A DNA stretch of 64,000 nt from JAWLBY01 sp041687455 (GTDB taxonomy: Bacteria; Pseudomonadota; Gammaproteobacteria; Xanthomonadales; Xanthomonadaceae), in the NCBI GenBank assembly GCA_041687455.1, contig JAWLBY010000019.1, positions 1-64,000 on the forward strand, given 5' to 3'. This document shows positions 36,493 to 44,670 of the stretch, piece after piece. Within the stretch, counting starts at the first letter, position 1; each line of letters opens with the position of its first letter. The notes beneath the pieces were generated by a model. That model had not been told where the DNA came from, did no database searches, and saw only the letters and a list, made by a program, of their open reading frames with translations. Made by a program: the position numbers and the translations under genes.

Positions 36493-38226
36493 ATGACCCG
36501 CCGTGCCGACATCGCCCGCCGCCGCATCCTGACCAGCCTGGCCGAGCAGCCGCTGTTCGCCGGGCTCGATGGCGCGGCGCTGTCGGCGCTGGCCGACCAG
36601 ATGGAATGGTTCGCGCTCGGCGGTGGCCATGTGCTGTTCGACCAGCACGAGGATTCCGACGGGCTGTTCCTGTTGATCTACGGCCGGCTCGGCGCGACCC
36701 GTCGCGAACCGGACGGCCGGGTCCGCCAGCTCGGCACGATCTCGCCCGGCGAATGCGTCGGTGAAACCGGACTGATCGCCGACGAACGACGCTATGCGCG
36801 GGTCGTTGCATTGCGTGACTGCGAGCTGCTGTTCCTGCCGCGCAGCGGCTTCGAGCGGCTGGCCGGACGGCATCCGGAATCGATGCTGAAGATCGTCCAG
36901 CTCGTGTTGCGGCGCTTCTACGCGACCCGCAACCGCCCGACCACGCCGAACTGCTTCGCACTGCTGCCGGCGATGGCCGGCATCGATGTCGCCGGCTTCG
37001 GCCAGCGGCTCGGGCAGGCGCTGGGCGGCTTCGAGCGGCTCGAACTGATCGACGCGGCTGCCGCCGACCATCGCCCCGGCGACTGGTTCGCCGAGCGCGA
37101 AGCGGCCATGCGGCATCTGCTGTACGTCGGTGACGACGATCCGGCCTGGCGCGAGCGCTGCGTGCGGCAATCCGACTGCGTGCTGCTGCTGGTCGATGCC
37201 AGCCGGCCGCCGGAACTGGTCGATCGGCTGCCGCTGCCGTCACGCAGCCAGCATGTACCGCTGCATCTGGTATTTCTGCAGAAAGGCGATCCGCGACCGG
37301 GCAGCACCCGGCTGTGGCGCGAACGGCTGCCGGATGCGCAGGGCCATCATCACATCCGCAACGATGCCGACCTGCAGCGGCTGGTGCGGCGCCTGCTCGG
37401 GCGGGCCACCGGCCTGGTGCTGTCCGGCGGTGGCGCACGCGGCTTCGCCCAGCTCGGTGCGATCCGGGCGCTGCGCGAGGCAGGCTATGCGTTCGACTGG
37501 ATCGGCGGCGCCAGCATCGGCGCGATCGTCGGTGCCGGGCTGGCCTGCGACTGGAGCGACGACCAGATGGACGCCGCCTACCGCGAACACTTCGTTCGAG
37601 CCAATCCGCTGGCCGACTGGACCGTGCCGCTGGTGGCACTGCGCAGCGGTCATCGGGTCGGCCGGCAGTTGCGCGCGGCATTCGGTGCACGCGAGATCGA
37701 TGACCTGCCGATTCCGTTCTTCTGCGTGTCCAGCAACCTGTCGGACGGCGCGCTCGAAGTGCACGAGCACGGTCCGCTGTGGACCTGGCTGCGGGCATCG
37801 AGCGCGATTCCCGGCGTGCTGCCGCCGGTGCTGTCGGCCGGCCGCGTGCTGGTCGACGGCGGCGTGATCGACAACCTGCCGGTGGCCGAGATGCGCAAGC
37901 GGATGGCCGGCGACATCGTCGCGATCGACGTCGGCCTGCAGTACCGGCTCGAAGCCCACCACGACGAAACCGAGCTGCCGCCGTGGTGGCGGCTGCTGCC
38001 GCAGTTGTTCGGCAAGCATTCGCGGCCGAGCATCGGCGAGATCCTGCTGCGCAGCGGCATGGTCAACTCCGCCGCCACCGTCGCCCGCCGCCGCAAGCAG
38101 TCGAAGCTGCTGCTGCAGCCGCCGCTCGACGGCATCGACCTGCTCGACTGGCAGGCGTTCGACCGCGCGGTCGCGGCCGGCTACGAGTACACGCGCGAAC
38201 GGCTGGCGCACGAACGGTCGGGGTGA
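36493..38226 (+). CDS. Patatin-like phospholipase with N-terminal cyclic-nucleotide-binding domain
   Basis: 577 aa. Residues about 15-135 form a cNMP-binding domain (LFDQHEDSDGLFLLIYGRLGATRREPDGRV, quoted in part; GECVGETGLIADERRYARV is the phosphate-binding cassette region). A linker (about 140-305) resembles the inactive segment of NTE-family proteins. The patatin domain starts at about 312 with GLVLSGGGARGFAQLG, has the nucleophile GASIG (about 340) and the catalytic Asp in LVDGGVIDNLPV (about 455). This is the bacterial neuropathy-target-esterase/RssA-like architecture: a lysophospholipase whose activity may respond to cyclic nucleotides. Cytosolic or peripheral on the membrane. Confidence 0.92.
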   Translation: MTRRADIARRRILTSLAEQPLFAGLDGAALSALADQMEWFALGGGHVLFDQHEDSDGLFLLIYGRLGATRREPDGRVRQLGTISPGECVGETGLIADERRYARVVALRDCELLFLPRSGFERLAGRHPESMLKIVQLVLRRFYATRNRPTTPNCFALLPAMAGIDVAGFGQRLGQALGGFERLELIDAAAADHRPGDWFAEREAAMRHLLYVGDDDPAWRERCVRQSDCVLLLVDASRPPELVDRLPLPSRSQHVPLHLVFLQKGDPRPGSTRLWRERLPDAQGHHHIRNDADLQRLVRRLLGRATGLVLSGGGARGFAQLGAIRALREAGYAFDWIGGASIGAIVGAGLACDWSDDQMDAAYREHFVRANPLADWTVPLVALRSGHRVGRQLRAAFGAREIDDLPIPFFCVSSNLSDGALEVHEHGPLWTWLRASSAIPGVLPPVLSAGRVLVDGGVIDNLPVAEMRKRMAGDIVAIDVGLQYRLEAHHDETELPPWWRLLPQLFGKHSRPSIGEILLRSGMVNSAATVARRRKQSKLLLQPPLDGIDLLDWQAFDRAVAAGYEYTRERLAHERSG

Positions 38227-38458
38227 GGGCTTCGACGGTCCATCTCGCGACACCGTCTTCCCGGCGAACACGAACACCCACTACCGTCCGAGGAAGCTTC
38301 ACCGAGCGCTGCGGAAACACGTGCCATCGCGCAAGTCGATGATCCGTCTGCCGTCGCCCCGCGAAGGCGCGGGCCCCACCGTGCTGCTGATTCATGTCGC
38401 CGGGCTCCCGCCTTCGCGGGAACGACGAACACGGACGAGGGCGTGACGACGTCGCGCG
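38227..38458. repeat. Intergenic REP-like palindromes between patatin and waaA genes
   Basis: Palindromic phrases CCCCGCGAAGGCGCGGG (about 38357-38373) and CTCCCGCCTTCGCGGG (about 38405-38420) lie between the two convergent genes. They are REP-like and may end transcripts. Confidence 0.5.
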
Positions 38459-39790
38459 TCAGCTCCCGGGAAGCGGGATCGCCGGCCCGCGCCGATCAGC
38501 CGGACACAACTGCTCGATCCGGTCCAGCGTGCGGATCGCCGCGCCGCGGGCGGCGACGACGGTCTTGTGTCCGGCCGCGCCCATCGCGCGGCGCTGCTCC
38601 GGCGCGGTCAGCAACTGCTGCAGCACCGCGGCCAGCGATTCGGCGTCGCCGACCCGCACCGCGGCACCGCGTTCGAGCAGCAGGTCGGTCACTTCGGCGA
38701 AATTGAACGTGTGCGGTCCGACCAGCACCGGAATGCCGAGCGCAGCCGGCTCCAGCACGTTGTGGCCACCGATCGGCGCCAGGCTGCCGGCGACCAGCGC
38801 GACGTCGGCGCAGGCCAGGAACGGCACCAGTTCGCCGAGCGTGTCGATCACGAAGCATTGCGTATCCGGCCGCGGCAGCACGTCCTCGCTGCGGCAGGCG
38901 GTGGTGAAGCCGTAGCTGCGGCACAACTGTGCCATCGGCCGGAATCGTTCCGGATGCCGCGGTGCGACCAGCAGCAGCGCATCGGGATACCGATGCAGCA
39001 GCCGCGAGTGCGCCTCGATCACCAGCAGCTCCTCGCCCTCGTGGGTGCTGGCCGCGATCCAGACCGGCCGCAGCGCGCCCCAGCGCTGCCGCCAGTTCGC
39101 CGCGTTGGCCGGCAGCTCCGGCGAGACGCGCATGTCGAACTTCAGGTTGCCGACCACTTCGAGCCGCTCAGGGCGGGCGCCGAGCGCGCGGAAACGCTCG
39201 GCATCGACCTGCGACTGCGCGGCGACGAAGGTCGCGCAGCGCACCGCCTCGCGTGCCAGCGGCATCGCCGGACCGTAGCCGCGCAACGATTTCTCCGACA
39301 GCCGCGCGTTGGCGATCACGATCGGGATGCCGCGATCATCGAGTTCGAGCAACAGGTTGGGCCAGATCTCGGTCTCCATGATCACCGCGATCTTCGGCCG
39401 CACGCGGTCAAGGAAGCGACTGATCGCGGCCGGCAGGTCGTACGGCAGATAGACATGGAACACGCCGTCGCCCCACAACTGGCGCACGCGGTCGGAGCCA
39501 GTCGGCGTGACCGTGGTGACGACGATCGTGCGACCGACATAGCGCGTGCGCAACGCATCGATCAGCGGTGCCGCGGCGTTGACCTCGCCGACCGACACCG
39601 CATGGACCCAGACGCTGTCCTGCACGAGTGGCGCGGTAAAGAAGCCGAAGCGCTCCTTCCAGCGCGAGTGGTAGCCGCGCAGCCGCAGCCCGCGCGTTGC
39701 CAGCCGCGACAGGATCACCGGCGTGACCAGATACATCGTGAAGGTGTAGGCCGCGCGCATCAGACGGCGGCGCAACGAGGGCGAGAGCAT
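38459..39790 (-). CDS. waaA: 3-deoxy-D-manno-octulosonic acid (Kdo) transferase
   Basis: 443 aa from ATG 39790. The enzyme (GT30) adds Kdo to lipid IVA at the inner face of the membrane, an essential step of LPS assembly. An N-terminal anchor helix (TFTMYLVTPVILSRL) precedes the family pattern YHSRWKERFGFF and VWVHAVSVGEVNAAAPLIDAL, then IETEIWPNL in strand order, and the C-terminal nucleotide-sugar domain with GGHNVLEPAALGIPVLVGPH. It is divergent from the lpxL-like gene, with a MITE-like element in the shared upstream region. Confidence 0.96.
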   Translation of the reverse strand: MLSPSLRRRLMRAAYTFTMYLVTPVILSRLATRGLRLRGYHSRWKERFGFFTAPLVQDSVWVHAVSVGEVNAAAPLIDALRTRYVGRTIVVTTVTPTGSDRVRQLWGDGVFHVYLPYDLPAAISRFLDRVRPKIAVIMETEIWPNLLLELDDRGIPIVIANARLSEKSLRGYGPAMPLAREAVRCATFVAAQSQVDAERFRALGARPERLEVVGNLKFDMRVSPELPANAANWRQRWGALRPVWIAASTHEGEELLVIEAHSRLLHRYPDALLLVAPRHPERFRPMAQLCRSYGFTTACRSEDVLPRPDTQCFVIDTLGELVPFLACADVALVAGSLAPIGGHNVLEPAALGIPVLVGPHTFNFAEVTDLLLERGAAVRVGDAESLAAVLQQLLTAPEQRRAMGAAGHKTVVAARGAAIRTLDRIEQLCPADRRGPAIPLPGS

Positions 39791-39855
39791 CGGCGAAGGA
39801 TACCGGACCGGCTGCCGGTTCCGCGGCTCGGTGCTGCGCCTGGCGCCGGGCCGTT

Positions 39856-40023
39856 GAGGCTGTAGAAAAAGTCTGACGGCCGTGAAATCGGGCATGGGAG
39901 CAGCGCTGTACGTGAATTCTGAGCAGCTAGCGGTCCGAAATGCATCCAGAATTCAACTGTGGCGAGCGGTTTTTGCCTGCCGTAACGGCCGCGCTTCGGA
40001 CCGCGGACTTTTTCTACATCCTC
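39856..40023. mobile_element. MITE-like element with 18-bp terminal inverted repeats
   Basis: 168 bases bounded by GAGGCTGTAGAAAAAGTC (39856-39873) and the reverse complement of GAGGATGTAGAAAAAGTC (40006-40023): 17 of 18 positions match, 13 of them contiguous at TGTAGAAAAAGTC. Internal inverted pairs nest inside (TGAATTCT with AGAATTCA; GCGGTCCGAA with TTCGGACCGC), so the whole could fold into a long hairpin. It codes for nothing. The TGTAGAAAAAGTC end resembles termini of IS1182-type transposases from memory. A target duplication is not evident. It sits in the waaA/lpxL divergent promoter region. Confidence 0.8.
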
Positions 40024-40025
40024 GT

Positions 40026-40031
40026 TACACT
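40026..40031 (+). promoter_or_regulatory. Candidate -10 element (TACACT) of the lpxL-type gene
   Basis: TACACT starts three bases after the right end of the MITE-like element and 7 bases before the GTG at 40039. The corresponding -35 position falls inside the element's right terminus. No Shine-Dalgarno is present, suggesting a leaderless transcript. Confidence 0.4.
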
Positions 40032-40038
40032 GCGCGCC

Positions 40039-40950
40039 GTGACGACGTCCGCCGATCTGCCCCGCCCGCCGCTGCATCCGCGCACCTGGCCGACCTGGTT
40101 CGGCATCGGGCTCGGCGTGCTGCTGGCGCGACTGCCGTGGTCGGTGCAGCGCGCGCTCGGTGGCGCGCTCGGCGCGCTGTTGCAGCGGCTGCTGCGCGGC
40201 CGCGCCCGGGTTGCCGCGCGCAATCTGCAGCTCTGCTTTCCGGAGCTCGATGACGCTGCCCATGCGCGATTGCTGCGCGGCAGTTTCCGCGACCTCGGCA
40301 TCGGCGTGTTCGAGTTCCTGCGCGCATGGTGGGGCGAAGTCGAACCGTTGCGCGGATCGGCACGGATCGACGGCCTCGACATCCTGCAGCGGCTGCAGGC
40401 CGACGGTCGCGGCGTGATCATGGTGTCTGGCCATTTCATGACGCTCGAACTGTGCGGCCGGCTGCTGTGCGACCACGTGCCGCTGGCCGGCATGTATCGC
40501 CGCCACGCCACCGCGGCGATGGAATGGGCGGTGTTGCGTGGCCGGCTGCGCTATGCGAGCGCGATGTTCCGCCGCGAGGAACTGCGGCCGGCGATTCGGC
40601 ACCTGAAGCAGGGCGGCATGCTGTGGTATGCGCCGGACCAGGACATGCGCGGCAAGGACGCGGTGTTCGCGCCGTTCTTCGGCATCCCGGCCGCGACCAT
40701 CACCGCCACCCATCAACTGGCACGGCTGACCGGCGCCGCGGTCGTGCCGTTTTTCCACCGCAGAGAGGGCGATCGTTACCTGCTGCGGATCGGCGAGCCG
40801 CTGACCGATTTCCCGTCCGCCGATCCGCAACAGGACAGCGCGCGGGTCAATGCCGCGATCGAGGCGATGGTCCGCGAAGCGCCGACGCAGTATTTGTGGG
40901 TGCACAAGCGGTTCAAGCGACGGCCGCCCGGCGCGCCGCCGGTGTACTGA
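40039..40950 (+). CDS. lpxL: Lipid A biosynthesis lauroyl/myristoyl acyltransferase (LpxL/LpxM-like)
   Basis: 303 aa from GTG 40039; the frame reads back through the MITE-like element, which is not part of the protein. A membrane anchor (WFGIGLGVLLARLPWS) is followed by the HtrB/LpxL pattern: VAARNLQLCFPEL, the HxxxxE catalytic motif in GHFMTLE (about residue 135), APDQDMRGKDAVFAPFFG (about 198) and the C-terminal YLWVHKRFKRRP. It adds a secondary acyl chain to Kdo2-lipid IVA, directly after WaaA. LpxL versus LpxM cannot be distinguished securely. Confidence 0.9.
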   Translation: MTTSADLPRPPLHPRTWPTWFGIGLGVLLARLPWSVQRALGGALGALLQRLLRGRARVAARNLQLCFPELDDAAHARLLRGSFRDLGIGVFEFLRAWWGEVEPLRGSARIDGLDILQRLQADGRGVIMVSGHFMTLELCGRLLCDHVPLAGMYRRHATAAMEWAVLRGRLRYASAMFRREELRPAIRHLKQGGMLWYAPDQDMRGKDAVFAPFFGIPAATITATHQLARLTGAAVVPFFHRREGDRYLLRIGEPLTDFPSADPQQDSARVNAAIEAMVREAPTQYLWVHKRFKRRPPGAPPVY

Positions 40951-40980
40951 CCGCGGCGCGAACGTCGCTGGCGGCACACG

Positions 40981-42210
40981 TCAGCAGTCGGACGTCGGCG
41001 GTCCCGCCCGATACGACGCGGCCACTGCCGGGATCCACAGCGCCAGCAGCACGAACAGCAGCCCGCCCCAGACGCTGGAGTAGACCGCGTAGTGGGTGTT
41101 CAGCGGGAACAGCATCGCGACCAGCGCCACCGTCGCCGGCCATGCGGCGCGGCGCGCCGCGGCGTCGGCCGCGCGCCAGCCGCGCACCGCGGCAGCGATC
41201 GCCAGCAGCCAGCACGACAGTCCGACCAGGCCGGTCTCCGACGCCACCTCGAGCAGCCACTGATGGGCGTGGAACGCGCCACGGTCGCCGTCGAAGCCGA
41301 TGAAGCGGTCATCGGCTGCGGCATGTTCGGCATAGGCGTAGCGGAAGCCACGCACGCCGACGCCGTTGACCGGATGGGTCACGATCATCGAACCGGCGGC
41401 ACGCCAGATCGGCAGCCGGAACGACAGCGCATGATCGATCGCGGCCGGATCGCCGGCCAGCGCAGCAGCGCTGCGGTCGATCCGTGCCGCGAAGCGCTCC
41501 GAGAGCTGGTAGCTCGCCGCGGCACCGAGCAGCGCGAGCAGCGTGACCGCGGCGAATGCCAGCAACGCCTGCCGATGCGGCAACGCGGCCCACAGCAGCA
41601 GCACGATCGCCACCGCGAGACTGATCCAGCCGGCCCGCGCGCCGGCCAGCAGCACGACGACCAGCACCGCGACCAGCGCCAGTGCCGCCAGCCAGCGGCG
41701 CGCCTGCCACGCCGGCCACAGCAGCAACGGCGACAGCACCGCCACGGCGTTGCCGAGCTTCAGGTCATCGGCGCCGAAGATGCCGCTCAGCCGGTCGGCC
41801 TCGGCCGGGCCGCCGAGGCTCCAGCCGGTCAGCGCCTGGACCAGCGCGTCGAGCAGCCACACGGCAACGATCGCGGCGCTGCCGAGCACGGCCCGACGGA
41901 CCCGCTCGGCACTGTCCAGCGTGCCGATCGCGAACAGCAGGAACGGCAGATAGCGCAGATCGGCGGCGACCTCGATCCACGCCTTCCGTGGCGCGACGGC
42001 ATCGAACGCCGACAGCAGTTGCGGCAGCCAGTAGCCGAGAAACAGCAGGCCGGCCAGCCGCACGGCCGGCGCGCCGATCGCGATCCGGCCCTGCCAGAGC
42101 CAGACCAGGCCGAGCACCGCGCCGATCAGCAGCGGCAATTCGCTGGCGCGGCCGAATGGCAGCAGCGCCGGCACCGCGAGCAGCACCAGCAGCGGCGCGT
42201 GCCGGCTCAC
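40981..42210 (-). CDS. O-antigen ligase/polymerase-like membrane protein
   Basis: 409 aa from GTG 42210, which overlaps the TGA of the upstream glycosyltransferase gene (GTGA). About eleven membrane helices; the largest periplasmic loop carries the WaaL/Wzy signature HAHQWLLEVASETGLVGLSCW, with the conserved H-x-H and the Arg/Asp-rich FRLPIWRAAGSMIVTHPVNGVGVRGF before it. WaaL joins O-antigen to lipid A core in the periplasm; Wzy polymerises repeat units. LPS neighbours support either. Translational coupling with the GT4 gene suggests a shared pathway. Confidence 0.87.
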   Translation of the reverse strand: MSRHAPLLVLLAVPALLPFGRASELPLLIGAVLGLVWLWQGRIAIGAPAVRLAGLLFLGYWLPQLLSAFDAVAPRKAWIEVAADLRYLPFLLFAIGTLDSAERVRRAVLGSAAIVAVWLLDALVQALTGWSLGGPAEADRLSGIFGADDLKLGNAVAVLSPLLLWPAWQARRWLAALALVAVLVVVLLAGARAGWISLAVAIVLLLWAALPHRQALLAFAAVTLLALLGAAASYQLSERFAARIDRSAAALAGDPAAIDHALSFRLPIWRAAGSMIVTHPVNGVGVRGFRYAYAEHAAADDRFIGFDGDRGAFHAHQWLLEVASETGLVGLSCWLLAIAAAVRGWRAADAAARRAAWPATVALVAMLFPLNTHYAVYSSVWGGLLFVLLALWIPAVAASYRAGPPTSDC

Positions 42211-43313
42211 GCGCTCGGCAGCGCCGAGGCGGCGAGCTGGGCGTAGAGCGCCAGCGTGCGCGCCTGCATGTCGGCACGGGTCGGCCCGACGACCGCGGCC
42301 AGCCGCGGCGGCGCGGCGATCATCGCCTGCGCCCGCTCGACCAGCGTGCCGACATCGCCGAGCGGCACCGCGCCGGCCGGAAACAGCGTGCCGAGCAGTT
42401 CGCCGACACCGCCGTGGGCATAGCCGAGCACCGGCCGGCCGAGGCTCAGCGCCTCGAGCACGGTGCGGCCGAACGCCTCCGGCTTGGTCGACAACTGCAG
42501 CACCAGCGTCGACAGTGCGTAGACGTCGCGAACGTCGCTGCGCGGCGGCGTCATGACCAGACTGTCGGCGACGCCGAGCCGACGCGCCTGCGCGGCCAGT
42601 TCGTCGAGGTAGTGTTCGCGACCGGCCTCGCGCGCGCCGAGCAGCAGCAGCCGGGCGTCGACACCGGCCGCATGCAGCCGCGCCAGCAGGTCGATCGCGT
42701 CGGCATGGCCCTTCAGCCGGGTGCCGCGGCCGGGCAGCGTCAGCAGCACGCCGCCGGCCAGTTGCGGGTAGTCGTCGAAGAATCGCTGCCGCCAGCCGGC
42801 ATCCGGCATGTAGCCGTGCGGGAATTCGTCCGGATCGATGCCGCGCGGGATCACCACCAGCCGCGGCCGCTCGACGCCGGAGTAATGCTGCAGCACGTAG
42901 TCGCGGACCGTCTCCGACACGCAGATCACGCGGTCGCCGCGGGTCATCACCGCGCTGTAGTGGCCGGGCGAGTTGAGCCCGTGCACGGTGGTGACGAAAT
43001 GCGGCCGCGGCCCGCGCAGACCGGACAGCGCCCACCAGGCGATCCAGGCCGGCAGTCGCGAACGGGCATGGATGATGTCCGGCCGCTGCGCCTCGATCAG
43101 CCGGCGCAGACCGACCACGTGGCGCAGCGTCCACGGCGACTTGCGGCCGATGTCGAGCGCGACATGGGTGCTGCCGGTGGCGAGCAGCGGCTCGACCAGC
43201 CGCCCGCCCGACGACACCACCAGCGAACGGTGTCCGGCCTCGACGACCGCGGCCGCGATTTCGAGCGTCGAGCGCTCGACGCCGCCGGACTCCAGCGCCG
43301 GCAGCAACTGCAT
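42207..43313 (-). CDS. Glycosyltransferase family 4 protein
   Basis: 368 aa from ATG 43313. The frame is open further upstream, and LTV just before this Met aligns with the usual start of relatives, so a non-ATG start a few codons earlier is possible. The beginning MQLLPALESGGVERSTLEIA is the classic acceptor-loop phrase of LPS GT4 enzymes. The donor side shows TLPGRGTRLKGHADAIDLLA, LLLGAREAGREHYLDEL and the EAFGRTVLEALSLGRPVLGYAHGG nucleotide-sugar site with the conserved Glu pair. It is coupled to the O-antigen-ligase-like gene by a 4-base overlap and lies 71 bases downstream of the zinc-finger gene. Confidence 0.93.
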   Translation of the reverse strand: MQLLPALESGGVERSTLEIAAAVVEAGHRSLVVSSGGRLVEPLLATGSTHVALDIGRKSPWTLRHVVGLRRLIEAQRPDIIHARSRLPAWIAWWALSGLRGPRPHFVTTVHGLNSPGHYSAVMTRGDRVICVSETVRDYVLQHYSGVERPRLVVIPRGIDPDEFPHGYMPDAGWRQRFFDDYPQLAGGVLLTLPGRGTRLKGHADAIDLLARLHAAGVDARLLLLGAREAGREHYLDELAAQARRLGVADSLVMTPPRSDVRDVYALSTLVLQLSTKPEAFGRTVLEALSLGRPVLGYAHGGVGELLGTLFPAGAVPLGDVGTLVERAQAMIAAPPRLAAVVGPTRADMQARTLALYAQLAASALPSA

Positions 43314-43384
43314 GACGGTCAGCGACCTGCCGAGCGTGGTCGACGGCAGCGCGGACGACGGGTCGGCGCGATCCGCGATCGCGG

Positions 43385-43588
43385 TCAGTCCTTCAGCACG
43401 TAGAGCGCACCGCAGTACGGACACCGCGCCTCGCCATTGGCGGCCAGCGGCAGGTAGACCTTCGGATGCGAGTTCCACAGGCTCATCGCCGGCGTCGGGC
43501 ACGACAGCGGCAGTTCGGCACGGCTGACTTCGTAGCGGCGCTCGGCGTTCGGGGTCTGCGGCGCGGCGGGCGAGCTGGCGGAAACCAT
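43385..43588 (-). CDS. CHCC zinc-finger protein (zf-CHCC family)
   Basis: 67 aa. The CHCC ligands are Cys30, His41, Cys56 and Cys59 (SCPTP, NSHPKVYLPL, CPYCGALYVL), as in the small zinc proteins related to the NDUFS6 subunit of complex I. The N-terminal 20 residues are disordered. In many Beta/Gammaproteobacteria this gene sits within LPS or branched-chain aminotransferase neighbourhoods (ilvE), as here next to a GT4 gene. Its role is not known. Confidence 0.85.
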   Translation of the reverse strand: MVSASSPAAPQTPNAERRYEVSRAELPLSCPTPAMSLWNSHPKVYLPLAANGEARCPYCGALYVLKD

Positions 43589-43626
43589 GGCGTTCTTGCT
43601 GGGGAATCGGCGCGCAAGTGTACACC

Positions 43627-44470
43627 TGCGCCGGCGCAGCCGGCGCAGGCGTGATCCGCTTGCTGTCCGACCCGCTCCCCGACCCTCCCCCGGACACCGG
43701 GGGAGGGAGATTGGTGCTGCCACGGTGCGAGGCAAGCGCAGCGCAGCCGGCGCAGGCGTGATCCGCTTGCTGTCCGACCCGCTCCCCGACCCTCCCCCGG
43801 ACACCGGGGGAGGGAGATTGGTGCTGCCACGGTGCGAGGCAAGCGCAGCGCAGCCGGCGCAGGCGTGATCCGCTTGCTGTCCGACCCGCTCCCCGACCCT
43901 CCCCCGGACACCGGGGGAGGGAGATTGGTGCTGCCACGGTGCGAGGNNNNNNNNNNNNNNNNNNNNNNNNNNNNNNNNNNNNNNNNNNNNNNNNNNNNNN
44001 NNNNNNNNNNNNNNNNNNNNNNNNNNNNNNNNNNNNNNNNNNNNNNCCGCTCCCCGGCCCTCCCCCGGACACCGGGGGAGGGAGATTGGTGCTGCCACGG
44101 TGCGAGGCAAGCGCAGCGCAGCCGGCGCAGGCGTGATCCGCTTGCCACGGTGCGAGGCAAGCGCAGCGCCGCCGGCGCAGGCGTCATCCGCTGGCTCCCT
44201 GACCCCCGCTCCCCGGCCCTCCCCCGGACACCGGGGGAGGGAGACTGGCGCTGCCACGGTGCGAGGCAAGCGCAGCGCAGCCGGCGCAGGCGTGATCCGC
44301 TTGTTCCCTGACCCCTCCCCGGCCCTCCACCACCGGACACCACCGGGGGAGGGAGATTGGTGCTGCCACGGTGCGAGGCAAGCGCAGCGCAGCCGGCGCA
44401 GGCGTGATCCGCTTGCTGTCCGACCCGCTCCCCGACCCTCCCCCACCGGACACCACCGAGGGAGGGAGGC
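43627..44470. repeat. Array of about eight 107-bp tandem repeats, each with a strong hairpin
   Basis: The phrase CACGGTGCGAGG begins at 43721, 43828, 43935, 44096, 44146, 44255 and 44367; the first units are near-identical with a period of exactly 107. Each unit contains CCCTCCCCCGG-ACA-CCGGGGGAGGG, a perfect 11-bp stem with a 3-base loop (first at 43683-43707), and a GCCGGCGCAG doublet. Units 3' of the gap are diverged, including one shortened to 50 bases and two with expanded hairpin arms. The array lies between the zinc-finger gene (minus) and the ELM1 gene (plus). Confidence 0.92.
43947..44046. other. Assembly gap of 100 N inside the tandem repeat
   Basis: Exactly 100 N, the conventional size for a gap of unknown length, in the middle of the 107-bp array. 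The true copy number is therefore not known. Confidence 0.98.
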
Positions 44471-44479
44471 TACGCTCTT

Positions 44480-44563
44480 GCTCGTCATCCCGGCGAAAGC
44501 CGGGATCCATTCTGCTGTTCTCGCAATCCGCTCTGCGAAAGCAGAATCGAGCATGGATCCGGG
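44480..44563. repeat. REP-like inverted repeat at the end of the tandem array
   Basis: GCTCGTCATCCCGGCGAAAG with GCCGGGATCCAT on the left (44480-44510), and AGCAGAAT then ATGGATCCGGG on the right arm (to 44563). This is the same family as the elements at 65, 10781 and 24745. Confidence 0.7.
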
Positions 44564-44649
44564 CGCGGCGTGATCCGGGGCCTCCCGCGCACTCGCCGGC
44601 CGTCGGGGCCGCAGCGGCGTTGCCGGCGCGGCAATGGGATACTGCCGCG

Positions 44650-44670
44650 ATGAACCGCCGAGCTCCGTGA
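44650..44670 (+). other. Six-codon upstream reading frame overlapping the ELM1 start
   Basis: ATG-AAC-CGC-CGA-GCT-CCG-TGA runs from 44650 and its TGA shares its last base with the ATG at 44670. TACTGC at 44640-44645 could be a -10 just in front of it. Translational coupling is possible, as is coincidence. Confidence 0.3.

Noticed and set aside
39791..39895. Longer N-terminus for WaaA
   Set aside because: The extension reads into the MITE-like element and lacks family similarity; ATG 39790 gives the expected anchor helix.
43627..44470. Possible CRISPR array
   Set aside because: Units are 107 bp, nearly identical throughout, with no short conserved repeat alternating with unique spacers and no cas genes.
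43600..44470. Repetitive long proteins readable through the 107-bp array
   Set aside because: The same repeat is open in several frames on both strands, the frames cross an N gap, and no start signal or domain supports translation.
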